Below, piece by piece: positions 24,599 to 34,410 of a DNA stretch of 64,000 nt; position 1 is the stretch's first letter; each line of letters begins with the position of its first letter. Below the pieces are notes generated by a model. The model was not told the origin of the DNA and ran no database searches. It was given only the letters and a program-made list of their open reading frames with translations. The position numbers and the translations under genes are program-made. The stretch covers positions 55,705-119,704 of the forward strand of contig CAZPQN010000002.1 of NCBI GenBank assembly GCA_964588795.1. Reading direction: 5' to 3'. The DNA comes from CAZPQN01 sp964588795 (lineage in GTDB: Bacteria; Fidelibacterota; UBA2242).

Positions 24599-25940
24599 CG
24601 CAAATTTCATCCGGGCAATCGGACTCGGTCGGTTGGTCAACTTTGAAGGTACTCTTCAAGGGGCGGTAATTGACAGCCGGAAAATTCGTCCCGGCCTGGC
24701 TTTCTTTGCCCTGCGAGGCGAGAATGAGGATGGCCATTTGTACGTCGACAAGGCACTGGTTGCCGGCGGCAGTCTGGCAGTCGTAGCATCAAACTGGTCC
24801 GGAACAGCTGAGCATAATTGGCCGTTGTGGATCGTACCCGATCCTGAACAAGCCTTACAAGCGCTGGCCGAGCGCTGGAGAGTGCAATTTAATATCCCCT
24901 TCCTGGCCATAACCGGCACCAATGGTAAAACCACAACCCGGGCAATGTGCGCGGCAGTTGTAGGCACGCAATACAATTTGCATTCGACCAGCGGAAATTT
25001 GAATAATCAGCTGGGTCTGCCATTGACTCTCCTCGACCTGACTTCAGGGCATCAGTTTAGTCTTTTGGAGATGGGTACCAATCATTTTGGCGAGATCGCA
25101 TCCTTATGTCAGATCGCCCACCCGACTGCAGGACTGATAACCAATATCGGGCATGGACATCTTGAGTTCTTCGGCTCGATCGATGGAGTCCGGCGGGCAA
25201 AGGCGGAACTGTTTGAACGACTTCCGTCGGACGGGATCGCTTTCGTCAATACTGACGATGAAAATATTAAGCGGATTCCAATATCCCAAAAGAGATTCAC
25301 GTTCGGGTTTAATTCCCATAGCAATGACGTCAACGCCCGTCTGATAAGCTTTGACGAAAATGCCTGCCCGCAAATTGAAGTCAACGGGCAATTCGAAATA
25401 AAATTAAAGGTTAGTGGTTACCCCGCCGCTCAAAATGCCTTAGCGGCAGTGGCAGTTGGTTTATATTATCAAATCGCTCCGGAAAATATCAAAGCCGCTC
25501 TGGAGAACTTTACGGCGATTAATCAAAGGTTTATAGTGCAGACTGACGGGCCCTGCCGAATCATCAATGATGCCTACAATGCCAACCCCGATTCGACGCT
25601 CGCGGCTTTGCGGACTTTCCAGTTGATGAAACTGAATGGACGACGGATATTTATCATGGGCGATATGCGGGAGCTGGGTGATTTCAGCCTTGCCGGCCAC
25701 GTAATGGTCGGTGAAGCGGTGGCCGCGATGGGAATAGATGCTTTTTATGGCGTCGGTGAATTGACGAAAAAAGCGATCGAATCGGCCTATGCCTCAGGAT
25801 TGCGCGAGGCGCGTCATTTCCCGGATAAAACGGCACTGGTCGCTCATCTGCATCGTACCCTGGACCCTGAAGACACTGTCTTAGTCAAGGGATCACGCGG
25901 CAGTCGTATGGAAGAGGTCATTACCAAACTTAAAGGTTAA
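24582..25940 (+). CDS. murF: UDP-MurNAc-tripeptide:D-Ala-D-Ala ligase MurF
   Basis: A 452-residue Mur ligase that adds D-Ala-D-Ala and finishes the UDP-MurNAc-pentapeptide in the cytoplasm. N-terminal substrate domain (AVIDSRKIRPGLAFFALRGE), ATP loop AITGTNGKTTTRAM (about 108-121), a Mur-ligase motif LEMGTNHFGEI, and a C-terminal domain with NDAYNANPDS and MRELGDFS, which are MurF-specific. It overlaps murE and is followed by mraY after 1 bp. Confidence 0.97.
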   Translation: MPPVLDANFIRAIGLGRLVNFEGTLQGAVIDSRKIRPGLAFFALRGENEDGHLYVDKALVAGGSLAVVASNWSGTAEHNWPLWIVPDPEQALQALAERWRVQFNIPFLAITGTNGKTTTRAMCAAVVGTQYNLHSTSGNLNNQLGLPLTLLDLTSGHQFSLLEMGTNHFGEIASLCQIAHPTAGLITNIGHGHLEFFGSIDGVRRAKAELFERLPSDGIAFVNTDDENIKRIPISQKRFTFGFNSHSNDVNARLISFDENACPQIEVNGQFEIKLKVSGYPAAQNALAAVAVGLYYQIAPENIKAALENFTAINQRFIVQTDGPCRIINDAYNANPDSTLAALRTFQLMKLNGRRIFIMGDMRELGDFSLAGHVMVGEAVAAMGIDAFYGVGELTKKAIESAYASGLREARHFPDKTALVAHLHRTLDPEDTVLVKGSRGSRMEEVITKLKG

Positions 25941-25941
25941 C

Positions 25942-27045
25942 ATGTTTTATCATTTTCTCTATCCGTTAAAAAATCTCTTCTCAGGATTCAATCTTTTCCA
26001 ATATATCACTTTCCGTGCGGCGATGGCCGCGATTACAGCGCTTTTGATCAGTTTTCTCATCGGGCCTTATATTTTGAAAAAACTGCATCTCTATCAGATC
26101 GGAGAATTGATACGGGAAGACGGTCCGCAGACTCATTTGTCAAAAAAAGGGACACCGACAATGGGAGGTCTAATTATTCTTTTCTCCGTGCTGGTGCCGG
26201 TTCTGCTATGGGCCAATTTGCGCAATACCTATATCAACTTGGTGCTGCTTAGCACAGTCTGGATGGGCGTCATTGGTTTTCTGGATGATTATCTGAAAGT
26301 AATCAAGAAACTGAAAAAAGGGCTGATTGCCCGCTATAAATTGATCGGACAGGTCACCTTGGGACTGCTGATTGGAGCTTACCTGACGTTTTCTCCGGAG
26401 CTAGGCGGGATCAACACCGTGACCTCAGTTCCGTTTCTGAAAGACACATTGATCGATTTGGGCTGGCTCTACATTCCTTTCATTGTCATCTTTATCACCG
26501 GAATTTCCAACGCGGTCAACCTCACCGATGGACTGGATGGTTTGGCGGCAGGATTAATGGGAATTGTAGCTTTGACCTTTGCCGTGATTGCTTACGTATC
26601 GGGCAGAGTAGATTTCAGTGATTATCTGAATACGATTTACCTGCCTGGTGCCGGTGAGCTGACGGTTTACTGCATGACTTTCGCGGGAGCAATTCTTGGT
26701 TTTTTGTGGTTCAATAGCAAACCTGCTCAGGTTTTTATGGGAGACACAGGTTCATTGGCTATGGGCACGGCGATTGCGACGTTAGCAGTGCTCCTCAGAA
26801 AGGAAATTCTATTCTTCATCCTCGGGGCGATATTCATTGCCGAGGCACTTTCCGTCATGTTACAGGTTACTTATTTCAAATGGACGAAAAAGCGGACGGG
26901 TACCGGTCGGCGCATTTTTAAAATGGCACCCCTGCACCATCATTTCGAAATGCAAGGCCTCGATGAAAGCAAGATCGTCATTCGTTTCTGGATTATCGGA
27001 ATACTTTTAGCGATTTTCAGTTTAAGCAGTTTCAAAATTCTATGA
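25942..27045 (+). CDS. mraY: Phospho-N-acetylmuramoyl-pentapeptide transferase MraY
   Basis: A 367-residue polytopic enzyme with about ten transmembrane helices that makes lipid I from UDP-MurNAc-pentapeptide and undecaprenyl phosphate. Family signatures: GTPTMGGLIIL (about 71-81), LDDYLKVIKK (Asp pair near 113), NLTDGLDGLAAG (about 193-204) and MAPLHHHFEMQG (about 329-340). The start lies 1 bp after the murF stop and the stop overlaps murD (ATGA). Confidence 0.98.
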   Translation: MFYHFLYPLKNLFSGFNLFQYITFRAAMAAITALLISFLIGPYILKKLHLYQIGELIREDGPQTHLSKKGTPTMGGLIILFSVLVPVLLWANLRNTYINLVLLSTVWMGVIGFLDDYLKVIKKLKKGLIARYKLIGQVTLGLLIGAYLTFSPELGGINTVTSVPFLKDTLIDLGWLYIPFIVIFITGISNAVNLTDGLDGLAAGLMGIVALTFAVIAYVSGRVDFSDYLNTIYLPGAGELTVYCMTFAGAILGFLWFNSKPAQVFMGDTGSLAMGTAIATLAVLLRKEILFFILGAIFIAEALSVMLQVTYFKWTKKRTGTGRRIFKMAPLHHHFEMQGLDESKIVIRFWIIGILLAIFSLSSFKIL

Positions 27046-28442
27046 TCAACTTGACTTCTATCCCTTTTACCCTCGCGGGTCAAAAAATTACCGTCTTAGG
27101 CGCGAGACGCAGTGGAATATATGCCGCGCTCTTAGCCCGGTCAAAAGGTGCGCAGGTTCTGTTATCGGATATCGAAACCGTGACAATTGATGACCGCTTA
27201 GCATTAGCCTTAGCGGTAGCCGGCGTAAAAATCGAAACCGGCGGTCATTCTCCAGCGGCCCAGGACTGTGATTTGGCCGTCCTCAGTCCGGGTATTCCCA
27301 ATAATGCGCCAATTTTACAATCACTTGCCGAGAAACGCATACCAGTAATTGCGGAAGTCGAATTAGCATATTGGTTCTGCCCGACAGCGGACATCATCGC
27401 GGTCACAGGCTCAAACGGGAAAACCACTACCACGACCCTGATCCAGGCTCTTTTCAAGGGCACCGCTTACGAACCTTATTGCGGCGGCAATATTGGTACA
27501 GCTTTCAGTCAACTGATATTGGAAGCGGAAAAGTCCTTGCATCCCCGAAAAATATTCATTCTCGAGCTGAGCAGTTTTCAACTCGAAAAGATCGTGCATT
27601 TCCGCCCCAAAGTCAGCGTCATTTTGAATATCACGCCCGATCACATGGATCGTTACGAACACAGTATGGAATTATACCTGTCGGCCAAATTACGCATTAC
27701 CAGGAACCAACAAAAAAACGACTATTACGTTTACAATGATGACGATGCTCTGCTTCTTTCGCACCTGCCACAGAATTGTACCCTTATCCCGGCGGGACTC
27801 TATTCATCATCGGCTAAACGCTTCTTGGTTGATCCGCAGAGAATTTTTTCAGATACGAATCAAACCATCATCGAGCGAGAGCGACTGGCGATTCTTGGTG
27901 AACATAACCTCTATAACATTCTCGCGGCCCTGAACACCGCCTGGTTATTCGGACTGGATGTCACACACCTGACCCAGACTCTGACAGATTTCCGACCGAT
28001 CGAACACCGGCTCGAATATGTTGCGACCATTAAAGGTGTAGAATATTACAATGATTCCAAAGCGACTAATACCGATGCAGTCAATTATGCCCTGCGGAGT
28101 TTTCAAAAACCGATCGTTCTGATCCTTGGTGGTAAAGACAAGGATTCCGATTTCTCCTTGCTGATCCCAGAAATCAAACGGCATGTCCGGGAAGTAATCC
28201 TCATCGGCAAGGCCGCGTCTAAAATAAAAGCAGCCCTAGCCGGGGTAGTACGCTTGCACGAAGCCGGTTATTCGATGCCCAAAGCGCTGGAAATTGCCCG
28301 GGCGATCGCGCAGGTGGGCGATGTCGTATTACTGTCTCCCGCCTGTGCCAGTTTCGATATGTTTGACAATTATGAGCATCGCGGTCAGGTTTTTAAAGAA
28401 ATCGTCATGCATTTAGCCCAGGAGACCGGCAATGCAGGTTAA
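27042..28442 (+). CDS. murD: UDP-MurNAc-L-Ala:D-Glu ligase MurD
   Basis: A 466-residue Mur ligase adding D-glutamate to UDP-MurNAc-L-alanine. It has an N-terminal Rossmann-like domain (VLGARRSGIYAALLA), the ATP loop VTGSNGKTTTTTLIQ (about 124-138), LELSSFQLEK, NITPDHMDRY, the YNDSKATNTDAV motif and C-terminal LSPACASFDMFDNYEHRG, all typical of MurD. It overlaps mraY by 4 bp and ftsW by 11 bp. Confidence 0.97.
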   Translation: MINLTSIPFTLAGQKITVLGARRSGIYAALLARSKGAQVLLSDIETVTIDDRLALALAVAGVKIETGGHSPAAQDCDLAVLSPGIPNNAPILQSLAEKRIPVIAEVELAYWFCPTADIIAVTGSNGKTTTTTLIQALFKGTAYEPYCGGNIGTAFSQLILEAEKSLHPRKIFILELSSFQLEKIVHFRPKVSVILNITPDHMDRYEHSMELYLSAKLRITRNQQKNDYYVYNDDDALLLSHLPQNCTLIPAGLYSSSAKRFLVDPQRIFSDTNQTIIERERLAILGEHNLYNILAALNTAWLFGLDVTHLTQTLTDFRPIEHRLEYVATIKGVEYYNDSKATNTDAVNYALRSFQKPIVLILGGKDKDSDFSLLIPEIKRHVREVILIGKAASKIKAALAGVVRLHEAGYSMPKALEIARAIAQVGDVVLLSPACASFDMFDNYEHRGQVFKEIVMHLAQETGNAG

Positions 28443-29574
28443 TCTCAATACCGGTAAAATTGACCAGAAATTTCTGTTTGCGTTTTTGTTTTTGCTGGGA
28501 TTGGGCATTGTTTTTCAATATAGCGCCAGTTCTTCGCTGGGTGCGGCAAAATTTGATGACTCGACCTTTTACGTTCGCGGTCAGGTCATCAGGATTACCA
28601 TTGGTTTATTGTTTGGGGCGTTTTTCGTTTTCCTGAAATATCAGCATCTGAAGCCCGCCGCGTTCTGGATTGCTTTAGCGGCGATCTTCTTCCTGATCCT
28701 TACGCTGGTCATGCATAAAATCAATGGTGGTCTGTCGACTGCCCGCTGGTTTTCAATTGGGGGATTCAATTTTCAGCCGTCAGAATTCGCCAAGCTGGCG
28801 TTGATTATTTACATCTCTTCCTTTCTGGAACGCCATCAAAAACATCTGGGTGATTTCAAACGCGGATTCATTCCTCCAGCTCTGATGATTCTGAGCATGG
28901 TATTTTTAATCATTATCGAACCAAATTATAGTACCGGAGCAGTTTTTTCCCTGTTCGGATTTTTAGTGCTTTTCATCGGCGGTACAAGGTTACTGCACTT
29001 CACTCCCTTTGGGGTCTTGTTTGTATTAGGCTCAGTGTTTACCATATTACATTCACCATACAAGCTCCGGCGCATCCTGACTTTCATGGCCCCGCAAGCG
29101 GACTTGCAAGGAGCTGGTTATCAAATCCACCAATCAATCATCACTTTGGGTAACGGCGGCTTTTTCGGACGCGGTCTGGGTGGAAGCGTCGAGAAAAACC
29201 TGTTTCTTCCGGATCCACATACTGATTTCATCTTTTCGGTTGTAGGTGAAGAGTTTGGCTTCCTCGGAACGGTCGTGTTGCTGAGTCTGTACCTCTTTCT
29301 GTTCATTCGTGGTATTCAGATCGCCCTCCGCGCTCCCGATATTTTTGGTAATCTGCTCGGAGTCGGCCTGTCGGCTTGCCTGTTCATTTACGTCCTTATC
29401 AATGTGGGTGTGACCTGCGGACTCTTGCCGGTAACGGGATTGCCCTTACCGTTTATCAGCTACGGTGGTTCATCAATGATTTTCAACTTCGCTGTCATCG
29501 GTATTCTTTTGAATATCTCCAAGCATGCGATACCTAAAAATAAAACCTTAAAACTGGTAGTGACCAATGACTAA
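28432..29574 (+). CDS. ftsW: SEDS-family septal glycosyltransferase FtsW
   Basis: A 380-residue polytopic SEDS protein that polymerises lipid II into septal glycan together with FtsI. Visible features: about ten hydrophobic helices, FQPSEFAKLALI (about 117-128), QIHQSIITLGNGGFFGRGLG (about 227-246), HTDFIFSVVGEEFGF, and the closing signature GLPLPFISYGGSSMI. The ATG has AGGAGA upstream inside murD. Place between murD and murG separates it from RodA. Confidence 0.95.
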   Translation: MQVNLNTGKIDQKFLFAFLFLLGLGIVFQYSASSSLGAAKFDDSTFYVRGQVIRITIGLLFGAFFVFLKYQHLKPAAFWIALAAIFFLILTLVMHKINGGLSTARWFSIGGFNFQPSEFAKLALIIYISSFLERHQKHLGDFKRGFIPPALMILSMVFLIIIEPNYSTGAVFSLFGFLVLFIGGTRLLHFTPFGVLFVLGSVFTILHSPYKLRRILTFMAPQADLQGAGYQIHQSIITLGNGGFFGRGLGGSVEKNLFLPDPHTDFIFSVVGEEFGFLGTVVLLSLYLFLFIRGIQIALRAPDIFGNLLGVGLSACLFIYVLINVGVTCGLLPVTGLPLPFISYGGSSMIFNFAVIGILLNISKHAIPKNKTLKLVVTND

Positions 29575-30712
29575 TACCGACCAGGCCGCAAAATTCAAAA
29601 TCCTGATCTGTGGCGGTGGAACGGGCGGACATTTGTACCCAGCTATCGCCCTGGTAGAAGAGCTAAAAAGTCGGGAACCTGAACTGGGCAAGATTGAATT
29701 CACCTTTATCGGCACGCGGCGCGGTTTAGAATACAAAGTTCTCCGCACTCTGGGCTATGATCTCCGGACTATCTGGATCCGCGGTTGGCAAAGAGGCTGG
29801 ACACCACGTGATATGCTGATTAATTGCTTATTCCCCCTCCGATTAATCGTCAGTTTCGTACAATCGTACCTTATCATCAGACAAATCCAACCTGAATTGG
29901 CGATTGGAACTGGTGGGTACACCGCCGGTCCTCCTTTGCGGATCGCCGCCTGGTTGGGCATTCCTTATGTTCTGCATGAACAGAATGTCTTTCCCGGTGC
30001 CACTACCCGTCTGTTGGCCAAGCACGCCCAACGCGTTTATACGTCTTTCTCTGAATCCCAGGCCTATTTTGAACAGTCGGTATGTTTCGGAACGCCCCTG
30101 CGCCGATCTCTTAAACATATTCGACAGGATCAGGCGCAGTACTATTTCGATCTGGAGCCGGGAAGAAAGACTATCCTGATTTTCGGTGGTAGTCAGGGCT
30201 CGCAGGCTATTAATAATTACTGGGCGGAAAATATCTACTCCCTGCTCGAAAAAGGCAACTGCCAGTTCATCTGGCAGACTGGACAGAGAGATTACGAAAC
30301 GCTGAAAACTATTTTCGACGATAATCCTGTGGTTCATATTACACCTTTTATTCATGAAATGGGGATTGCCTATTGCGCAGCGGACTTAGTCGTGAGTCGT
30401 TCAGGCGCCATTTCACTGGCTGAACTCTGCCTGTACGGCAAGCCGGCAGTATTGATTCCACTCCCAACCTCCGCCGGCAATCACCAGGAACTTAACGCCC
30501 GCAGTATGGAAAAAAACGGAGCCGCAGTCGTGGTTCTGCAAAGCGAGCTTACAGGAACACGATTAGAGCAGGCGATAGTCGAAATACTGAACGACGAAAA
30601 TAGACTGTCGGCGATGAAAGAAGCCGCCCTGCGCTTAGCTCAACCGGATTCAGCCCGGCTGATAATCGACGATATCATTAAAATAATCAAAAAAGATGCA
30701 CAACCAGAATAG
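29567..30712 (+). CDS. murG: Lipid II synthase MurG (UDP-GlcNAc transferase)
   Basis: A 381-residue GT28 glycosyltransferase transferring GlcNAc to lipid I at the inner membrane. It opens with CGGGTGGHLYPAIAL (about 15-29), has ATGGYTAGPPLRI-like and HEQNVFPGATTRLLA motifs, and the donor-site segment FGGSQGSQAIN plus SRSGAISLAELCLYGKPAVLIP in the C-terminal lobe. It overlaps ftsW by 8 bp and murC by 17 bp. Confidence 0.97.
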   Translation: MTNTDQAAKFKILICGGGTGGHLYPAIALVEELKSREPELGKIEFTFIGTRRGLEYKVLRTLGYDLRTIWIRGWQRGWTPRDMLINCLFPLRLIVSFVQSYLIIRQIQPELAIGTGGYTAGPPLRIAAWLGIPYVLHEQNVFPGATTRLLAKHAQRVYTSFSESQAYFEQSVCFGTPLRRSLKHIRQDQAQYYFDLEPGRKTILIFGGSQGSQAINNYWAENIYSLLEKGNCQFIWQTGQRDYETLKTIFDDNPVVHITPFIHEMGIAYCAADLVVSRSGAISLAELCLYGKPAVLIPLPTSAGNHQELNARSMEKNGAAVVVLQSELTGTRLEQAIVEILNDENRLSAMKEAALRLAQPDSARLIIDDIIKIIKKDAQPE

Positions 30713-32084
30713 ACATTACCACTTTATCGGTATTGGTGGAATCGGTATGAGCGGTTTAGCCGAGCTTTTATTACACTGGGGATACCGGGTGACCGGCACG
30801 GATTTGCTAATGTCCGAAAACACCGCGCGTCTGGTGCAACTGGGCGCCGACATAAAATCAGGGCACGATCGAAATTATCTTCCGCCCTGTGATGTCGTGG
30901 TCTATTCTGCCGCGGTAAAACCGGATAATCCGGAACTACAGGAGGCACGCGCTCGCAATTTAAAAACCATCCGCCGGGCAGAATTGTTAGGCGAAATTTT
31001 TGCCCTGAAAAAACAGCGGATTGCCGTCAGCGGGACGCACGGTAAGACCACCACGACTGCCATGACGGGAGCAGTTTTAACCGCCGCCGGATGCGATCCG
31101 AGTATCATCACGGGTGGCGTCCTGAAAACCAAGGACAGTCCTCTGCAGGTCGGACAAGGAGATTATATCGTGGCGGAAGCTGATGAATTCGACCGCAGTT
31201 TTCTGCAGTTAAGACCGACTCACACGATTATCACGACGATCGAGGCTGAGCATTTAGATTGTTACGCTTCTTTAGATGACATCAAGCAGACCTTTATTCA
31301 GTTTGCGGAATATGTGCCACGAGACGGTAAAATCATCCTTTGCGGGGACGAAAGCGAAGTGCGCTCCATCCTGCCCTCGCTGACCAAGCCTTGTCTCGTT
31401 TACGGACTGGCCGCCGATAATACGCTGACGGCTACCAACCTCTGTTTGGACGAATTACAGTCGGAATTCAGAGTGAGCTATGCCGGAAAGTCTGTAGGCC
31501 AGGTCCGTCTGCAGGTGCCGGGCAGACATAATATTAAAAACGCTTTGGCGGCAATAGGCTTGGGATTGACCTACGATTTACCATTCAGGGCTATTGCCGA
31601 TGGGCTGAGCGCTTTTCGAGGAGTCAAACGGCGCTTTGAGGTGCTATTGCAGACCGATGAACTGATGCTTGTTGACGACTATGCTCATCACCCAACAGAA
31701 ATAGCGGCAACCCTGCAGGCGGCACGGCAAGGCTGGAAGCAACGTCGGCTAATCGCTGTTTTTCAGCCGCATTTGTTTACTCGTACTCGTGATTTCTACC
31801 CTGATTTTGCCCGGGTACTGCAAGGTGCTGACATCGTGTTACTACTCGATGTCTATCCCGCACGCGAATTACCGCTGACCGGGATCAGCAGTCAGTTGAT
31901 TTTTGACGAAATGCGTAAAGCCAATTTTGGTCAGGTGTATTTTGTCCATGATCGCCAGACAGCGGTCCGACAATTTTTTAGCCTCCATCAGCCCGGTGAT
32001 ATGTTAGTGACATTGGGCGCCGGAGATGTCAACAAAATGCATCAGGAAATAATTGCCAATCGGCATAATCTTGAAGACAAATGA
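30696..32084 (+). CDS. murC: UDP-N-acetylmuramate:L-alanine ligase MurC
   Basis: A 462-residue Mur ligase adding the first stem-peptide residue. It begins HFIGIGGIGMSGLAELL, has the ATP loop VSGTHGKTTTTAMTG (about 109-123), the AEADEFDRSFL motif, and the C-terminal DDYAHHPTEIAATL and FQPHLFTRT motifs specific to MurC. It overlaps murG by 17 bp and the next small ORF by 4 bp (ATGA). Confidence 0.97.
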   Translation: MHNQNRHYHFIGIGGIGMSGLAELLLHWGYRVTGTDLLMSENTARLVQLGADIKSGHDRNYLPPCDVVVYSAAVKPDNPELQEARARNLKTIRRAELLGEIFALKKQRIAVSGTHGKTTTTAMTGAVLTAAGCDPSIITGGVLKTKDSPLQVGQGDYIVAEADEFDRSFLQLRPTHTIITTIEAEHLDCYASLDDIKQTFIQFAEYVPRDGKIILCGDESEVRSILPSLTKPCLVYGLAADNTLTATNLCLDELQSEFRVSYAGKSVGQVRLQVPGRHNIKNALAAIGLGLTYDLPFRAIADGLSAFRGVKRRFEVLLQTDELMLVDDYAHHPTEIAATLQAARQGWKQRRLIAVFQPHLFTRTRDFYPDFARVLQGADIVLLLDVYPARELPLTGISSQLIFDEMRKANFGQVYFVHDRQTAVRQFFSLHQPGDMLVTLGAGDVNKMHQEIIANRHNLEDK

Positions 32085-32329
32085 TTCAGTTTAACAACCA
32101 CAGTGCAACATTAATTATACAGGGTTCCCGACGAGTACGGGGGGTTATAATCCGCATCGCCGGCTCTCCTGCAGCGTCGCTATCGCGGCGGGCAGACTTT
32201 TCCCAAGCGAGAGCGTTAACAACTAATCCGATTAGCAACGCCGGATTTGTCTTTGGCTCACAAATCGGGAACCCTGTCTTTTTTATCATTTCTGCTTTTA
32301 TAATCCTGGTGATCGCATGGAAAATGTAG
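32081..32329 (+). CDS. Small membrane ORF in the usual murB position, function unknown
   Basis: An 82-codon reading frame exactly fills the space between murC and ftsQ, with ATGA overlap at its start and a 13-bp overlap at its end, as expected for a translated member of the cluster. The product would have a basic Arg/Ser/Ala-rich N-terminal half and one C-terminal transmembrane helix (about 63-80, PVFFIISAFIILVIAW). I recognise no family. In most dcw clusters this slot holds murB (about 300 aa), but no MurB motif is visible in any frame. It could be a genuine small protein or the scar of a deleted murB that kept an open frame. Confidence 0.45.
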   Translation: MIQFNNHSATLIIQGSRRVRGVIIRIAGSPAASLSRRADFSQARALTTNPISNAGFVFGSQIGNPVFFIISAFIILVIAWKM

Positions 32330-33123
32330 CTGTACACGAAGAAAGTGTCACTGTCGAAAGTCAACAATCCCGGGTAAAAATGATCCGGAACTTGCTGGCC
32401 GGACTGATTTGTATCGGTGTGCTGACGGCAATAGTCCGCGGGGCGATCAATTGGTGTGAATATACCGACTTGTTTAATCTGCGTACAGTGAAAATCAGTG
32501 GCCTTGCAATCCTGAAGGAGAAGGATGTTCGGGCTTTAACGCAGATCAATTTAGGCTCCAATCTGTTGAGAATGGATTTACGTGCTATTCAAAACCGGCT
32601 TGAAAAAGAACCGTTCATCAAAGCCGCGATTGTCAGCCGCGATTTTCCGCACACTCTCCAGATTTTAATCAAAGAACGACAGCCGGTGGCCTATTTAAAC
32701 GTCAAAAGTCTGTTCCTGATTGATGGCGAGGGTGTCGTTCTGCCCCTGCCGGCGGAGAAACTGGCTGATATTTATCCTGTAATCACAGGTTTCGAAGCAG
32801 ATTCTGGCCGCGTCCATCCCGGTCGTCCAACCACAAATTCAGACATCCTCACCGCTATTGGGATCATCGAGCTTGCGGCTTCCCGCCTACCGGCGGTCTA
32901 TGCCGAAATATCCGAATTGTACCGGTGGCATAACAATGAATTCGTCATCTACACAGTCAACGGCGGGACACCGATCTATTTAGGTAACCGCGAACACTTT
33001 AAACGTCTGTTTATCCTCAATCAATTTCAGACCGTCATTCAGAATAAACGTACCATGGCGGATTACCGGTACCTTGACTTGCGGTGGGATAAACAGATCA
33101 TTGTCAGGGAGCGAAATTCGTAG
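32317..33123 (+). CDS. ftsQ: Division protein FtsQ/DivIB
   Basis: A 268-residue bitopic protein with a short cytoplasmic tail, one transmembrane helix (about 24-44), and a POTRA domain (about 54-125, with LRTVKISGLAILKEKDVRAL and PFIKAAIVSRDFPHTL), followed by a beta domain. It recruits FtsL and FtsB at the septum. Sequence conservation is modest, but the POTRA signature and the place before ftsA make it secure. Confidence 0.93.
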   Translation: MENVAVHEESVTVESQQSRVKMIRNLLAGLICIGVLTAIVRGAINWCEYTDLFNLRTVKISGLAILKEKDVRALTQINLGSNLLRMDLRAIQNRLEKEPFIKAAIVSRDFPHTLQILIKERQPVAYLNVKSLFLIDGEGVVLPLPAEKLADIYPVITGFEADSGRVHPGRPTTNSDILTAIGIIELAASRLPAVYAEISELYRWHNNEFVIYTVNGGTPIYLGNREHFKRLFILNQFQTVIQNKRTMADYRYLDLRWDKQIIVRERNS

Positions 33124-33128
33124 GAAAG

Positions 33129-34391
33129 ATGCTTAAACTAAAAAATCAGATCATTACAGCTCTGGACATCGGATCGTCGAAAATCTGTGCCATCATCGCT
33201 GAAGTTGATCAGGAACGCCAGCTACCGCTAATCAAAGGTTTTGGGACCGTTCCTGCCAAAGGAATTAACAAGGGTTTGGTCATTGATATTGAGCAGGTCA
33301 CTGATTCAATCATCAAAGCCCTGACCCTCGCCGAAGAGATGGCTGGTTTTCCCGTCGAATCCTGCATCGTCAGCATATCGGGCGAGCACATTCGGAGTAT
33401 GAATACCAAAGGCATGGTTGCTATTTCCAGTGATAATCGGACCGGGTTGGGAGAATCGCGCGAGATCGAAGAAGAAGACATTGCCAGCGTGATTGAACAT
33501 ACCAAAGCCGTGCCTCTGCCGATTGAGCGGCAGATTCTACACGTACTTTCGCAGGAATTCATCGTCGATGAGCAAAGCGGGGTAAAAAACCCGCTCAATT
33601 TGAGTGGTCGACGTTTAGAAGCCAAAGTGCATCTCACGACTTACAGTACTACGGCGGCTTCGAATTTAGCGAAATGCATCAAGAACGCGGGTCTGGAAGT
33701 GGAAGGTTTTGTCTTCAGCGCCTTTGCGGCCTCTTACGCCTGTCTCGAAGAAAGCGAAAAGGATATGGGCAGCATTCTTTTGGATATTGGAAGCGGCATT
33801 GTAGACGTCATCGTATTTTACGAGAGCGGCGTGCATTACACAGGGGTCATCAATTTGGGTGCAGCGAACGTAACGCACGACATTTCGATCATGCTGAGGA
33901 TTCCGCCGGTGCAGGCCGAACAACTCAAACGTGAGTACGGTTTCGCCAAAACCTCGCTGACCGACAAAGAAGCTTTCTTTAAACTGAATGGAATCGCTGG
34001 CCGGCAGAGCCGGGAAGTCGCCGTTTACAATTTGGCGGAATGGATCGAACCTCGGATGGAAGAAATCCTACGGGAAGCTTTCAACGAAGCCAGCAAGGCG
34101 GATATTCCACTGACAAATATTTTATCGGTGACCTTAGTCGGAGGCGGAGCGTTGCTGAAAGGTACCGATGAGTTGACCGAAATGGTTTTCAACACTCCGA
34201 CCAAAGTCGGTACGCCGAAAGGCTTTGAAGGGTACGAGACCGAGCTGAGCGATCCCTCCTATGCCGTCGCCATCGGGTTATTGAAGTATGCGGTAGCGGA
34301 GTTCGGCAGGCGTGGTTTTAGTGGAAAATCAGGTGGCCCGATAAAACGATTCAGCTCATGGATTAAACATTTAACTGAAAATATAATGTAA
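33129..34391 (+). CDS. ftsA: Actin-like division protein FtsA
   Basis: A 420-residue actin-fold protein that ties FtsZ to the inner membrane. Signatures: ALDIGSSKICAII (phosphate 1, about 11-23), the 1C (SHS2) domain around IVSISGEHIRSMNTKG, LLDIGSGIVDVIVF (phosphate 2), and VTLVGGGALLKG (adenosine motif). The C-terminus ends in an amphipathic segment (RFSSWIKHLTENIM) fitting the membrane-targeting helix. It lies 5 bp after ftsQ and 19 bp before ftsZ. Confidence 0.97.
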   Translation: MLKLKNQIITALDIGSSKICAIIAEVDQERQLPLIKGFGTVPAKGINKGLVIDIEQVTDSIIKALTLAEEMAGFPVESCIVSISGEHIRSMNTKGMVAISSDNRTGLGESREIEEEDIASVIEHTKAVPLPIERQILHVLSQEFIVDEQSGVKNPLNLSGRRLEAKVHLTTYSTTAASNLAKCIKNAGLEVEGFVFSAFAASYACLEESEKDMGSILLDIGSGIVDVIVFYESGVHYTGVINLGAANVTHDISIMLRIPPVQAEQLKREYGFAKTSLTDKEAFFKLNGIAGRQSREVAVYNLAEWIEPRMEEILREAFNEASKADIPLTNILSVTLVGGGALLKGTDELTEMVFNTPTKVGTPKGFEGYETELSDPSYAVAIGLLKYAVAEFGRRGFSGKSGGPIKRFSSWIKHLTENIM

Positions 34392-34410
34392 CAATTTCCA
34401 GGAGGTAATT

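Noticed and set aside
32081..32329. Truncated murB as the identity of the small ORF
   Set aside because: No MurB signature (FAD-binding GGPA, S-FKNP or HANF motifs) could be found in any frame, so only its position suggests murB.
32086..32367. 93-codon minus-strand frame opposite the small ORF between murC and ftsQ
   Set aside because: No upstream signals in minus sense, and it invades ftsQ; the plus-strand ORF has the coupled start and stop expected in this cluster.
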